A stretch of DNA of 64,000 bases. Source: JADGHX01 sp963837755 (lineage in GTDB: Bacteria; Pseudomonadota; Gammaproteobacteria; Steroidobacterales; Steroidobacteraceae). This document shows, in pieces, positions 29,330-38,750 of this stretch (position 1 is the stretch's first letter; each line of letters begins with the position of its first letter). The notes beneath the pieces were generated by a model. It did not search any database and was not told the DNA's origin. It saw nothing but the letters and a program-made list of their open reading frames with translations. Location of the stretch: assembly GCA_963837755.1 (NCBI GenBank), contig CAWIOP010000004.1, forward strand, positions 186,001-250,000, read 5' to 3'. The position numbers and the translations under genes are program-made.

Positions 29330-29756
29330 AAGGCGACCGCCATCCTGCCGACCGGCTTCGAATGCGGCGTGCTCAACGGCAAAGTCGTACCGGGTTCGAC
29401 GGTTGCCATCGTGGGCGCCGGGCCGATCGGGTTGGCGGCGCTGCTGACCGCCCGGTTCTACTCGCCCGCGCAGATCATTTTGATCGACCTGGACGACCGG
29501 CGTCTCGAGGTTGCGCGCCGGCTTGGCGCCACGCAGACGATCAACAGTGCGGATGGAAAGGCGGCGGAGACGGTGAAGACGCTGACCGCCGGCCGCGGCG
29601 TCGATACTGCGATTGAGGCCGTCGGCGTGCCGGGTCTCGCCGGCCTGCGCGCGGAGCGAGACACCGTGTTTTCACTGGCCCGCTCGCAATCGCTGTCCGA
29701 TGCAAGCGCGCGCAAGCTCGTGCGCGAGCTGGATTTGCTGGAAGCGCGGTTGACAT
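29330..29756 (+). pseudogene. Fused relics: zinc alcohol dehydrogenase core and an antiporter-like tail
   Basis: ILPTGFECGVLNGKVVPGST, then VAIVGAGPIGLAALLTA and GRGVDTAIEAVGVP, are the cofactor-binding domain of a zinc-dependent alcohol dehydrogenase. The catalytic N-terminus and the C-terminal domain are both missing. Directly after VPGLAG the frame runs into RDTVFSLARSQSLSDASARK and LVRELDLLEARLT, which resembles the C-terminus of CPA1-type Na+/H+ antiporters. The two pieces share one open frame, probably by deletion. Confidence 0.65.
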
Positions 29757-29902
29757 GAGCGCGCGGTGGCGCGGCTCCCGCTAAGGGGTACTACGGATTC
29801 GATGAATCGGCAGGTGGGCGCGATACTGTGTCAATCGCGAGCATCGTCAAGGCTTCGGCATCGGAACCGGAGCGTGGCTGCCGATTCTTCCGGAGGTTTC
29901 AG

Positions 29903-30298
29903 ATGAGTGTCAGTTACGGTTTCGGCAAGGCCGTCAATCTCGAGTTCGATCCAGCGCTGCAGCGGGTGACGGAGGAGTTGCAGAAGGAAGGCTTCGGCGT
30001 GCTGACCGAGATCGACGTCAAGGCCACGATGAAAAAGAAGCTCAACGCGGAGATGCCGCCCTACCGCATCCTGGGTGCGTGCAATCCGCAGCTTGCGCAC
30101 CGGGCGCTGAGCGCCGAGCCGCAAATCGGGTTGCTGTTGCCGTGTAACGTGGTCGTGCGCCAGGACGACGCGGGTAAGGTCCACGTTGAATTCATGGACC
30201 CGAATGCCGTGCTGCAGCTCGTGAACAGGCCCGAGATCACGCAGCTGGCAGGCGAGGTGAGGCAGCGGCTGGAGCGAGTGATGGCGGCGCTGCCGTAA
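29903..30298 (+). CDS. DUF302 domain protein
   Basis: 131 residues, intact, single domain. FDPALQRVTEELQKEGFGVL, TEIDVKATMKKKL, YRILGACNPQLAHRAL and IGLLLPCNVVVRQD are the DUF302 signature. A GGAGG ribosome binding site at 29892-29896 fixes the ATG. The role is unknown; the conserved Cys in GACNP may bind a metal. It converges on the EF-G gene, with a shared hairpin between them. Confidence 0.9.
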   Translation: MSVSYGFGKAVNLEFDPALQRVTEELQKEGFGVLTEIDVKATMKKKLNAEMPPYRILGACNPQLAHRALSAEPQIGLLLPCNVVVRQDDAGKVHVEFMDPNAVLQLVNRPEITQLAGEVRQRLERVMAALP

Positions 30299-30302
30299 CA
30301 GG

Positions 30303-30328
30303 CCTCCGCAACAATGGCGTTGCGGAGG
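30303..30328. terminator. Bidirectional hairpin between DUF302 and EF-G genes
   Basis: CCTCCGCAAC and GTTGCGGAGG form a perfect 10-bp stem with a 6-base loop. It begins 4 nt after the DUF302 stop and ends 29 nt from the 3' end of the opposite-strand EF-G gene. Confidence 0.75.
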
Positions 30329-30357
30329 TCCCATACAGGTGACCCGCCCGGGGAGCG

Positions 30358-32530
30358 TCAGGCCTGCGCCGCGGCCCTCGCCTTGGCCACTTCGGCGATC
30401 ACTTCATCCGCCACGTTCTTCGGCACCGGATCGTAGTGCGAGAACTCCATGGTGTACGAGGCGCGGCCGCTGGTCATGCTGCGCAGCTGGCCGATGTAGC
30501 CGAACATTTCCGACAGCGGCACGGTGGCCACCACGGCGATGTTGGTGCCGCGCTCGATCTGCTCCAGGATCGTGCCGCGGCGGCGGTTCATGTCGCCGAT
30601 CACGTCGCCCAGGTAGTCGCCCGGCGTCACGGTCTCGACCTTCATCACCGGCTCGAGCAGGATGCGGCGCGGCCTTGCGGATGGCTTCGCGGAAGCAGGC
30701 CTTGGCGGCGATTTCGAAGGTCAGCGCGTTCGAGTCGACGTCGTGGTAGCTGCCGTCGATGCAGCGTGGCGCGGAAGTCCACCGTCGGGATAGTGCGCCA
30801 GCACGCCGTCTTCCTTCTGGATCTTCAGGCCCTTCTCCACCGCCGGCACGAACTCCCGCGGCACCGAGCCGCCGGCGGTCTCGTCGACGAACTCGAAGCC
30901 CGTGCCGCGCTCCAGCGGCTCGAACTTGATCCACACTTCGGCGAACTGGCCCGAACCGCCGGTCTGCTTCTTGTGGACGTAGTGTTCGTCGACCTTCTTG
31001 GTGAAGGTCTCGCGATAGGCCACCTGCGGCTCGCCCATGATGCCTTCCACGCCGAACTCGGTGCGCATGCGATCGAGCGTCACTTCCAGGTGCAACTCGC
31101 CCATGCCGCGCAGAATGGTCTGGCCGGTCTCGCGATCGGTTTCCAGGTGCAGCGAGGGATCGGCGCGAACCATCTTGCCCAGCGCCGCGCCGAACTTCTC
31201 CGGCTCGGCCTTGGTCTTGGACTTCACCGACACGCTGATGACGGGGTCCGGGAAGCGCATGCGCTCCAGCACCACCGGGTTGGTCGGAATCGCACAGCGT
31301 GTCGCCGGTGTCGGTATCGGCCAGCGAGACCAGCGCGATGATGTCGCCGGCGCGCGCTTCTTCGATCGGGATTGGCTTCCTTGGCGAACATCTCGACCAT
31401 GCGGCCGATCTTCTCGCGCTTGCCGCGCGTGGAGTTCTGCACCGAGGCGCCCTTGGTGAGCACGCCGGAATACACGCGCACGAAGGTCAGCGCGCCGTAG
31501 GCGTCGTTGATGACCTTGAACGCCAGGGCCGAGAACGGCTCGTCGTCCGAGCACTTGCGCTCGCCGATCGGGTTGCCGTCGGCGTCCACCGTCTTGATGG
31601 CGGCGACGTCGGTCGGGCGCCGGCAGGTAGTCGACCACGGCATCGAGCACCTGCTGCACGCCCTTGTTCTTGTACGAGGAGCCGCACAGCACCGGGTTGA
31701 ACGCGCCGTTCAGCGTGCCCTTGCGCAGGCAGGCGCGCAGCACGTCGGCCGACGGCGGCGACGCCGTCCGTCAGATAGGCTTCCATGGCCGCGTCGTCCA
31801 TGCTCGAGGCAGGTGTCGACCAGCTCGGTGCGGTACTTCGCGTACGTCGTCCAGGATCTTGCGATCGCGTGGGCACGGTGATGTCGCAGCTTGTCGGCGA
31901 GGTCCGGCCGTCGACCGTCGAGCGATCTGCCACTCCGCGTCCTTGTCGTCCGAATCCCAGACCAGGGCCTTCATCTCGACCAGGTCGATCATGCCCTTGA
32001 AGTTGTCTTCCGAGCCGATCGGGATCTGCACCGGCAGCGGACGCGCGCCGAGGCGCTTCTTGATCATGTCGACGCAGCGCACGAAGTTGGCGCCGCTGCG
32101 GTCCATCTTGTTGACGTAGCAGATGCGCGGCACGTTGTAGTTGTCGGCCAGGCGCCAGTTGGTCTCGGACTGCGGCTCCACGCCGGCCACGCCGTCGAAC
32201 ACCACCACCGCGCCGTCGAGCACGCGCAGCGAGCGGTTCACCTCGATGGTGAAGTCCACGTGCCCGGGGGTGTCGATGAGGTTGATCTTCTTGTCGCGCC
32301 AGAAGGCCGACACGGCGGCGCGACTGGATGGTGATGCCGCGCTTCTGTTCCTGCTCCAGGTAGTCGGTGGTCGTCGACGTCTTCAGATCCTTGGTGTCAT
32401 GGATGTCGATGATCGTGTGCTTGCGCCCCGTGTAATAGAGGATGCGCTCGGTGGTCGTCGTCTTGCCGGCGTCGACGTGGGCGATGATGCCGATATTGCG
32501 GATATCAGAAAGAGGCGTTGTACGGGGCAT
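30358..32530 (-). CDS. Elongation factor G paralog, frameshifted
   Basis: MPRTTPLSDIRNIGIIAHVD with AGKTTTTERILYYTG is the G1 loop of EF-G. LIDTPGHVDFTIEVNRSLRV (G3) and CYVNKMDRSGANF (G4) follow, and the C-terminal domains carry ILRGMGELHLEV and VMKVETVTPGDYLGDVIGDM. The switch I segment (KDLKTSTTTDYLEQEQKRG) differs from the usual MDWMEQEQERG. No rpsL, rpsG or tuf is nearby, so this is probably a second EF-G. Frame breaks, including +1 insertions near 30672 and 30770, split it into several pieces, while span (about 724 codons) is normal. It likely catalyses GTP-dependent translocation or ribosome recycling. Confidence 0.85.
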
Positions 32531-33049
32531 AGCAGATTTCCATGACAGTTTCAGGTTGGATCAAATCGATCGCAGACCACAGATGTATCAAATAAAAGCA
32601 ACCCACCGACGCGCTGGCCGAAGCCATGCGATGGCCGCCGAGCTGAATGCGTATGTGCACCCTCGCAATCCCACGTGTGCCTTCTCTTGGCAAACCTGGG
32701 GGCAAATCCGGGGATTTGAGGGGAGCAGAGGGGGGTAAGGCGCATAGAATAACAGCAACTTGCTGATATCACGAGCCCTTCTGTCAGGCTCGAACCCGTG
32801 GCCCCGGCCGGTGCTTTCCCCGCCCAATTCCAGCGATTTTCCGGCCCTTTGCGGCCATGCCCTGGTCACGGCGCAGCCCACGCTTCGCTTTTTTTTCGAA
32901 AATGCGGCAGCCCGAAATGTCACGACGGTGCGCGGGCTGGCGCCAGGGACGGTGCCCGGCCTGATCTTCCGCCGCAAGAAACGGGTTGCTCCAGGGCCGT
33001 GAAACGCCATATTCCGCGGCGGCTAACGGCTGAACCGCAGGTCGCACCC
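32531..33049. other. Intergenic region between EF-G (-) and DUF3617 (+) genes
   Basis: No gene is supported. It should hold the promoters of both divergent genes. Short G/C runs, an A/T-rich patch near 32575-32600 and a T-loop-like motif near 32790 are visible, but nothing is firm enough to call. Confidence 0.5.
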
Positions 33050-33505
33050 ATGGCACACGGGCCCATTCTCCACCGTCGCGGGGGCAAGACGCTGCTTTTG
33101 ACCGCAGTGCTGGCATGCCTGGCGTGGGGCGCTGAATCGTTTTCCCCGGGGCTCTACGACGTGACCACGGAGACGGGTATGCCTCATCTCGAGGAAGGCC
33201 TGAGATATGCGGTCACCCACGAAGCGCGCTGTCTTGCGTACCAGGATTTCCCAACCGCATTTCCAGTGCTGAAGCACCCCTCGCTCGGTGGGTGCCGGCT
33301 TGGCCAGGAAAAGCGCGAGGCCGATCGGGTCACTTATGTCCTGGCCTGCGACGGCGGGCACGGGACCACGGGCAGCGCGGCGTGGGAGCTCGGCGAGGAC
33401 CGGATCACCGGCACGCTCCACGTCAAACTGGGCGGCAAGAACATGACGTTCTATCAGCGCCTGATCGCGACTCCGCGGGGGAAGTGCGCGCCCAGCCGGG
33501 GCTGA
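33050..33505 (+). CDS. Exported DUF3617-like protein
   Basis: 151 residues from the ATG at 33050. A hydrophobic segment (TLLLTAVLACLAWGAESF) is followed by SPGLYDVTTETGMPHL and a Cys pattern (ARCLAYQDF, GGCRLGQE, VLACDGG, GKCAPS), with G-DRITGTLHVKL near the end, as in the DUF3617 family of small periplasmic proteins. The role is unknown. It converges on copA. Confidence 0.7.
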   Translation: MAHGPILHRRGGKTLLLTAVLACLAWGAESFSPGLYDVTTETGMPHLEEGLRYAVTHEARCLAYQDFPTAFPVLKHPSLGGCRLGQEKREADRVTYVLACDGGHGTTGSAAWELGEDRITGTLHVKLGGKNMTFYQRLIATPRGKCAPSRG

Positions 33506-33608
33506 AGCGAGCACGGGTGCGCGGATCGCTCCACGGTCACTGGTCGCCCCTGGCTGGGAGCCTCGCGTTGGGTGAGGCCGGCCATGGACGGCCGCTGAGG
33601 TTTGCGGG

Positions 33609-35822
33609 TCAGGCCCGCACGTGGCGAAGCCTCAGTGCATTGGTGATCACCGACACGGACGACAGGCTCATCGCCACCGCCGCGATGAGCGGGCTGAGAA
33701 GAAGGCCCGTTACCGGATACAGAACGCCCGCGGCGATCGGAATGCCGAGCGCGTTGTAGCCGAATGCGAACGCCAGGTTCTGCCAGATGTTGCGCACCGT
33801 GGCACGGCTCAGGTGTCGCGCGCGCACGATGCCGTTGAGATCGCCTTTCACGAGCGTGACCTGCGCGCTCTCCATCGCAATGTCGGTGCCGGTGCCCATG
33901 GCGACTCCGACGTCCGCACGGGCGAGCGCGGGCGCGTCGTTGATGCCATCGCCGGCCATCGCCACGCGCCGCCCCTCGCGCTGCAGGCGCTCGATGACGT
34001 CCGCCTTGTCGGCCGGCTGCACTTCCGCGATGACTTCATCGATGCGCAATTGCTTGCCAACGGCCTCGGCCGTCGCGCGGGCATCGCCGGTGAGCATGAC
34101 GATGCGAAGCCCGTCCGCCTTCAATGCATCGAGCGCACCAGGCGTGCTCGCCTTGATGCGATCTCCCACTGCGATGCCGCCAGCGAGAGCTCCATCGATC
34201 GCCACGTACATGACGGTGCGACCGGCACGGCGCAGCTCATCGACCGTCGGCTGAATCCCTTCGACCGAGGCACCGGCATCCTGCATGAGCGCCACGTTGC
34301 CGAGCGCAATCGAGCGCCCGGCGTCCCGACCCCGAACCCCGCGACCCGTGACCGACTCGAAGTGCGTGATCTGCGCGGGCTGGATGCCACGCGCGCTCGC
34401 GCCTTCCACGATGGCTCGCGCCAGGGGATGCTCGCTCGGCCGCTCCAGGCCCGCTGCGAGCGCCAGCACTTCCGTTTCGCTCCAGGGCGCCACCGCAACG
34501 ACGCGGTCGAGCGCGGGCTTGCCTTCGGTGAGCGTGCCGGTCTTGTCGATGACGAGCGTGTCGATCTCGCGCAGTGCCTCGATGGCGCTCGCATCCCGAA
34601 ACAGCACGCCCATCTGCGCGCCGCGACCGCTTGCAACCATGATCGAGATCGGTGTCGCAAGCCCCAGCGCACACGGGCAGGCAATGATGAGCACGGCAAC
34701 GGCGTTGACGAGCGCATAGGCGAGGCGCGGCTCGGGCCCCACGAACCACCAGACGACGAACGTCAGCACCGCGAGCAGGATGACGGCCGGCACGAACCAC
34801 GCCGAGACCCGGTCTGCCAGGCGCTGCAGCGGCGCACGCGTGCGCTGTGCTTGCGCCACGAGCGCGACGATTTGTGAGAGCAGGCTTTCGGCCCCGACAC
34901 GCTCGGCTTCAATGACGAGCGCACCAGTCTGATTGAGCGTGGCGCCTGCTACGCGGTCTCCGGGTTCCTTGTCCACCGGCAGCGGCTCACCCGTGAGCAT
35001 CGACTCATCGACGCTCGATCGCCCTTCGAGCACACGGCCATCCACAGGAACCTTCTCGCCCGGCCGCACGCGCACGCGATCGCCACGCGCCAGCGTTTCC
35101 AGAGGCACGTCCTCTTCAGAACCGTTTTTGTCGATGCGGCGCGCGGTCCTGGGCGCCAGGCCCAGCAGTTGCCGGATCGCCTCGCTCGTGCGCCCCCGCG
35201 CGCGCAGCTCCAGCCACTCACCGAGCAGCACGAGCGTGATGATCACGGCCGCGACTTCGAAGTAGACACCGACCATGCCGTGCGCATCGCGCATCTGCGC
35301 CGGAAACGCCCCCGGCTCGAGCGTGGCAACCAGGGAGTAGACATAGGCAACGACGACGCCGAGACCGATCAGCGTGTACATGTTCGGCGAGCGGTTCCGG
35401 GTGCCCAGCCAGCCCCGCCGGTAGTAGCTGAGGCCGGCCCAGCCGACCACCGGCGCCGAAAGGGCGATTTCGATCGCGCGGAACAGCCACGCGCCGCCGC
35501 TCGACAGATGCGGATCGAACAAGTGCGGCAGCATCGCGACGGCCACGACGGGGAGGGCAAGCGCGGTGGAAATCCAGAAGCGGCGACGCACCGTGCGAAG
35601 CTGACTATCGTCCTCGGCTTCGTCGGGCATGAGGGGCTCGAGCGCCATGCCACAGATGGGGCAGGAGCCGGGGCCGGCCTGACGGATCTGCGGATGCATG
35701 GGGCACGTGTAGATCGTGCCGGCCATGTTGTCGTGTGCGACAGCTGAAGCAGGTGGCTGCTTTACGGCGCAGCAGGCGTGCGGGGCATCGGAGTGCGAGT
35801 GGTGGTGATGGGCGTTCGTCAT
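33609..35822 (-). CDS. copA: Copper-exporting P1B-type ATPase
   Basis: 737 residues, intact. A His-rich N-terminus (HHHHSHS) and a heavy-metal-binding motif (TCPMHP at C40, CPICGM at C54 and C57) replace the usual CxxC ferredoxin-like domains. The catalytic core is complete: TGEP near 277-280, the ion-binding CPC at 382-384, DKTGTLT with phosphorylated D426, an HP motif in SEHPLARA, and AGDGINDAPAL. It pumps Cu+ out of the cytoplasm with ATP. It is the last gene of a copC-copD-copA unit with gaps of 17 and 46 nt. Confidence 0.95.
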   Translation of the reverse strand: MTNAHHHHSHSDAPHACCAVKQPPASAVAHDNMAGTIYTCPMHPQIRQAGPGSCPICGMALEPLMPDEAEDDSQLRTVRRRFWISTALALPVVAVAMLPHLFDPHLSSGGAWLFRAIEIALSAPVVGWAGLSYYRRGWLGTRNRSPNMYTLIGLGVVVAYVYSLVATLEPGAFPAQMRDAHGMVGVYFEVAAVIITLVLLGEWLELRARGRTSEAIRQLLGLAPRTARRIDKNGSEEDVPLETLARGDRVRVRPGEKVPVDGRVLEGRSSVDESMLTGEPLPVDKEPGDRVAGATLNQTGALVIEAERVGAESLLSQIVALVAQAQRTRAPLQRLADRVSAWFVPAVILLAVLTFVVWWFVGPEPRLAYALVNAVAVLIIACPCALGLATPISIMVASGRGAQMGVLFRDASAIEALREIDTLVIDKTGTLTEGKPALDRVVAVAPWSETEVLALAAGLERPSEHPLARAIVEGASARGIQPAQITHFESVTGRGVRGRDAGRSIALGNVALMQDAGASVEGIQPTVDELRRAGRTVMYVAIDGALAGGIAVGDRIKASTPGALDALKADGLRIVMLTGDARATAEAVGKQLRIDEVIAEVQPADKADVIERLQREGRRVAMAGDGINDAPALARADVGVAMGTGTDIAMESAQVTLVKGDLNGIVRARHLSRATVRNIWQNLAFAFGYNALGIPIAAGVLYPVTGLLLSPLIAAVAMSLSSVSVITNALRLRHVRA

Positions 35823-35868
35823 GGCGTGTCTTCGCCTCCGAGTGCGTGCAATAGACAGATATAGCGCG

Positions 35869-36726
35869 TCAGTCGGGCGAGTAGAAGCTGGTGAGTACGG
35901 CCGTCACGCTCAACACGCCGGCGATCAGCACGTATTCGGCCTCGAGCGAACGACGGAATGCGGCGGCCGCCCGCCCATCGCCTGATGCAACCGCCGGCCC
36001 CAGGCGCAATTTGTTGAGGGCGGCAAGGCCCATGAGCAGGGCGAAGCCTGCGAGCTTGGCGATCAGGAGCCGCCCGTAGGTGGTCCGAAGTGCCGCGATG
36101 TCGGGCAGAAGAAGCGCGGCGAGCGCCACCCCTGCAACGAGCAATACGGGCACGATCCATAGCGCCACGGCGGAGAAGGTGTTTATTGCTGTGGCCGCCT
36201 TCATCGGCGCTTCGCGCGAGCTTGCGAGGTGCAGGGGCACGAGCGCGCCGAACCAGAACGTGACGACGAGCAAGTGCGCAATCAACAGCAGGCACAGCAG
36301 CCACCGCTCCGGGTGAGAGGCGGTGTGCCCCATCAAGGCAAAGGCGCCGATTACGAGCAGCACGCCAGGCATGCTGAGCATGGAACTGGCTACGCCGCTC
36401 GAGCGCAGGGCGATGAGGATGAGAGTGAGCCCGCCGAGACGCCACGCAAGCGTCGTAGCCGTCGAGGAATGAAGCACCAGCGCCTGAAGCGTCGAGTCCA
36501 TGACGCCGGACAGCTCGCCGCTCATGCGAGCGGCTTCGAGCGGGTACTGGGCCAGGAGCAGCCCGATCGCAAAGAGTGCCGAGTAAGCACCGACACGCCG
36601 CACGGCGCCCTTTGTTGTGGGAAGCAGGCGGCCGAAGAAGGCGAGGAACGTCGCCGCCCCGGCCGCCTGGAACAGGGCGACGAAACTGAGCGCGCGTAGC
36701 GCGACTGACAGCCCGTCAACCAGCAT
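35869..36726 (-). CDS. copD: Copper resistance membrane protein CopD
   Basis: 285 residues, intact, with about eight predicted membrane helices. The sequence fits CopD: LHSSTATTLAWRLGGLTLIL, GHTASHPERWL, LLIAHLLVVTFWFGALVPLH and KLAGFALLMGLAALNKLRL, with conserved histidines facing the periplasm. It works with periplasmic CopC, and in bacteria the pair is linked to copper uptake or handling. The start is 17 nt after the copC stop. Confidence 0.9.
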   Translation of the reverse strand: MLVDGLSVALRALSFVALFQAAGAATFLAFFGRLLPTTKGAVRRVGAYSALFAIGLLLAQYPLEAARMSGELSGVMDSTLQALVLHSSTATTLAWRLGGLTLILIALRSSGVASSMLSMPGVLLVIGAFALMGHTASHPERWLLCLLLIAHLLVVTFWFGALVPLHLASSREAPMKAATAINTFSAVALWIVPVLLVAGVALAALLLPDIAALRTTYGRLLIAKLAGFALLMGLAALNKLRLGPAVASGDGRAAAAFRRSLEAEYVLIAGVLSVTAVLTSFYSPD

Positions 36727-36743
36727 GGCGAGTCAGTTGGCCT

Positions 36744-37139
36744 TCAGTGCTGCTCGTGCCGGGCAGGGGCCTTGCCCGCCGTCGGCGTTGCGGCTGGGTC
36801 GAACAGAAAATGCAGCTTTCCGGCCATGACGTGGCTATCAGCGCCGGCCACCCGCCAGTTCAGCACGTATTTGCCGGGTGTGAGCTTGGGCGAGGGCACC
36901 GTCACTTGCGCCGCCAGCGCGCTGGGTAGCGGGGACAACTTCTGTACGGCCTCGCCTTCCTTCTGCACGGTGAGCGCCGTCACGCGCGTGGGCCCGGAGA
37001 ACGTCAGAACGATGTTCGCTGGCGAAGCGGTGATGACGCTCCCCTCGGCCGGAACGGAGACCGTCAAATGCGTGTGAGCCGTCGCGACGGCCGCAAACGA
37101 AAGCAGTGCGACCGTGGCGAAAGCTGTGCGAGTCTTCAC
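36744..37139 (-). CDS. copC: Periplasmic copper-binding protein CopC
   Basis: 131 residues, intact. The signal peptide ends ATA-HTHLTVSVPAEG, placing the N-terminal His ligands at the start of the mature protein. TASPANIVLTFSGPTRV is a CopC hallmark, and the second site lies in AGADSHVMAGKLHFLF. The C-terminus is His-tailed (ARHEQH). It is the first gene of the copper unit; its promoter must lie in the 153-bp divergent region to the DUF1326 gene. Confidence 0.92.
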   Translation of the reverse strand: MKTRTAFATVALLSFAAVATAHTHLTVSVPAEGSVITASPANIVLTFSGPTRVTALTVQKEGEAVQKLSPLPSALAAQVTVPSPKLTPGKYVLNWRVAGADSHVMAGKLHFLFDPAATPTAGKAPARHEQH

Positions 37140-37162
37140 GTGGATGTCCTTTCAATTGTGCG

Positions 37163-37177
37163 GCTGCATTGTGCAGC
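37163..37177. promoter_or_regulatory. Small palindrome in the copC/DUF1326 divergent promoter region
   Basis: GCTGCA and TGCAGC flank a 3-base centre, 24 bp before the copC start. It could be an operator for a metal-responsive regulator, but it does not match a CueR or CopR box that I can identify. Confidence 0.3.
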
Positions 37178-37292
37178 AACCTCGACCGTACACGAAGCCG
37201 CGCCCGGCGGCCCATGGCGTTCGGGCTTTGGGATATTCTCCGCAAATGGCCCTGGCGGGAACCTGAAAACGACATTTCACCGGGAGCACCCC

Positions 37293-37928
37293 ATGACGGA
37301 ATCGAAGTGGACGATCCACGGCCGCGAATTCGCGAACTGCAACTGCTCGTACGGTTGCCCCTGTCAATTCAATGCCCTGCCGACCCACGGCAACTGCTGG
37401 GCGGTCGTGGGCATCGAGATCGATGCAGGCCATCACGGCGACACCCCGCTCGATGGGCTGAGGCTCGCCGGCATATTCAAGTATCCGGGGCCGATACACA
37501 TGGGCAACGGAGAAGCCGTACCCATCGTGGACCGGCGCGCCAACGAGGCGCAGCGTAACGCTCTTTTGCGCATCATGAGCGGCCAGGACACCAAGCCCGG
37601 CGCCACCATGTTCCAGGTGTTCGCCTCGATGCTGTCGAAAACCTACGACCCGGTGTTCGCCGACATCGACTTCGCGGTGGACATCGACAAGCGGCGCGCG
37701 CATCTGAAGGTGCCGGGCTACATCGACCAGCGAGGCGAGCCCATCGTGAATCCCGTAACCGGCAACGAGCATCGCATCCGCATCGAGCCGGTCGGCGGCT
37801 TCGAGTTCAAGAAAGCCGAGATCGGGCGCGGCTGGACCCGGGCCACCGGGCCAATCACATATGAGCTCGCGGACTCCTACGGCCAGTTCGCCGAGCTGCA
37901 TCTGTGCCAGGACGGCCTGCTCGATTGA
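37293..37928 (+). CDS. DUF1326 domain protein
   Basis: 211 residues, intact. The motif FANCNCSYGCPCQFNALPTH near the N-terminus gives a cluster of four cysteines typical of DUF1326, suggesting metal binding. The ATG has a GGGAG ribosome binding site. Its stop overlaps the start of the DUF2182 gene (TGATG), the usual partner of this family, so the two are translationally coupled. Confidence 0.88.
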   Translation: MTESKWTIHGREFANCNCSYGCPCQFNALPTHGNCWAVVGIEIDAGHHGDTPLDGLRLAGIFKYPGPIHMGNGEAVPIVDRRANEAQRNALLRIMSGQDTKPGATMFQVFASMLSKTYDPVFADIDFAVDIDKRRAHLKVPGYIDQRGEPIVNPVTGNEHRIRIEPVGGFEFKKAEIGRGWTRATGPITYELADSYGQFAELHLCQDGLLD

Positions 37929-38746
37929 TGGGCGATACCGCGCTCACGTTCGCGCTCCGGCGCGATCGCATGATCGTGGTGCTTGCGCTGGGCGCGCTGG
38001 CGGCGCTTGCCTGGAGCTACGTGATCTGGCTCGCGGCGCAAATGAGCGCGCCGTCCGCGACGCCGATGCCGGACATGCCCGGCATGGACATGGGCGGCTC
38101 AGGGCTCATGGCGCCCGCGTTCGCGCCCTGGACCGCCGCGCATTTCCTGTTCATGTTCGCGATGTGGGCCGTGATGATGGTGGGCATGATGACGCCCTCG
38201 GTGGCGCCGATGGTGCTCATCTATGTGCAGGTTGCGCGCCGGAGCGCGACGCTGGGCCAGCCGTTCGCGCCGGCCGGGTGGTTCACCGCCGGCTATCTCA
38301 TCGCGTGGACCGGGTTTGCCCTGCTCGCGGCGCTGGTGCAATGGGGCTTCGAAGCGCTGGCGCTGGTCACGCCGATGATGGCAAGCGCAAGCCGCCGGTT
38401 TGGCGGCGTGGTGCTCATGGCCGCGGGTGCTTACCAATGGATGCCGCTCAAGGACGCCTGCCTTTCACAATGCCGCGCGCCGTTGTCATTCGTACAGAGC
38501 CATGGGGGCTTTCAGGCAAGTGTACCGGGGTCGGTGCGACTGGGTTTTCTGCATGGGCTGTATTGCATCGGATGCTGCTGGGCGCTCATGGCGCTGCTGT
38601 TCGTCGGCGGCGTGATGAATCTCTTGTGGATCGCCGCTCTGATGATCTTCGTGCTGCTGGAGAAAGTGATACCGGGCGCGCGCTACTTCTCGCGGCTCGC
38701 AGGTCTCGCCGCTGTGGCGGTCGGAATCTGGATGGTGGCGACCTGA
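37928..38746 (+). CDS. DUF2182 polytopic membrane protein
   Basis: 272 residues, intact, with about seven membrane helices. A Met-rich periplasmic segment (MPDMPGMDMGG), the MWAVMMVGMMTPSVAPMVL helix, KDACLSQCRAP and HGLYCIGCCWALM are DUF2182 hallmarks; the Met and Cys clusters point to soft-metal handling. It overlaps DUF1326 and ends 4 nt before the TonB receptor, so all three form one operon beside the copper genes. Confidence 0.88.
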   Translation: MGDTALTFALRRDRMIVVLALGALAALAWSYVIWLAAQMSAPSATPMPDMPGMDMGGSGLMAPAFAPWTAAHFLFMFAMWAVMMVGMMTPSVAPMVLIYVQVARRSATLGQPFAPAGWFTAGYLIAWTGFALLAALVQWGFEALALVTPMMASASRRFGGVVLMAAGAYQWMPLKDACLSQCRAPLSFVQSHGGFQASVPGSVRLGFLHGLYCIGCCWALMALLFVGGVMNLLWIAALMIFVLLEKVIPGARYFSRLAGLAAVAVGIWMVAT

Positions 38747-38750
38747 GCCC

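Noticed and set aside
32750..32805. tRNA-like T-loop (GGTTCGAGCC) on the minus strand, as a tRNA fragment or attachment site
   Set aside because: The five bases on each side of the loop do not pair, and no acceptor or anticodon arm is present.
33510..33605. Terminator between DUF3617 and copA
   Set aside because: Only short stems (4-6 bp) with no T tract were found.
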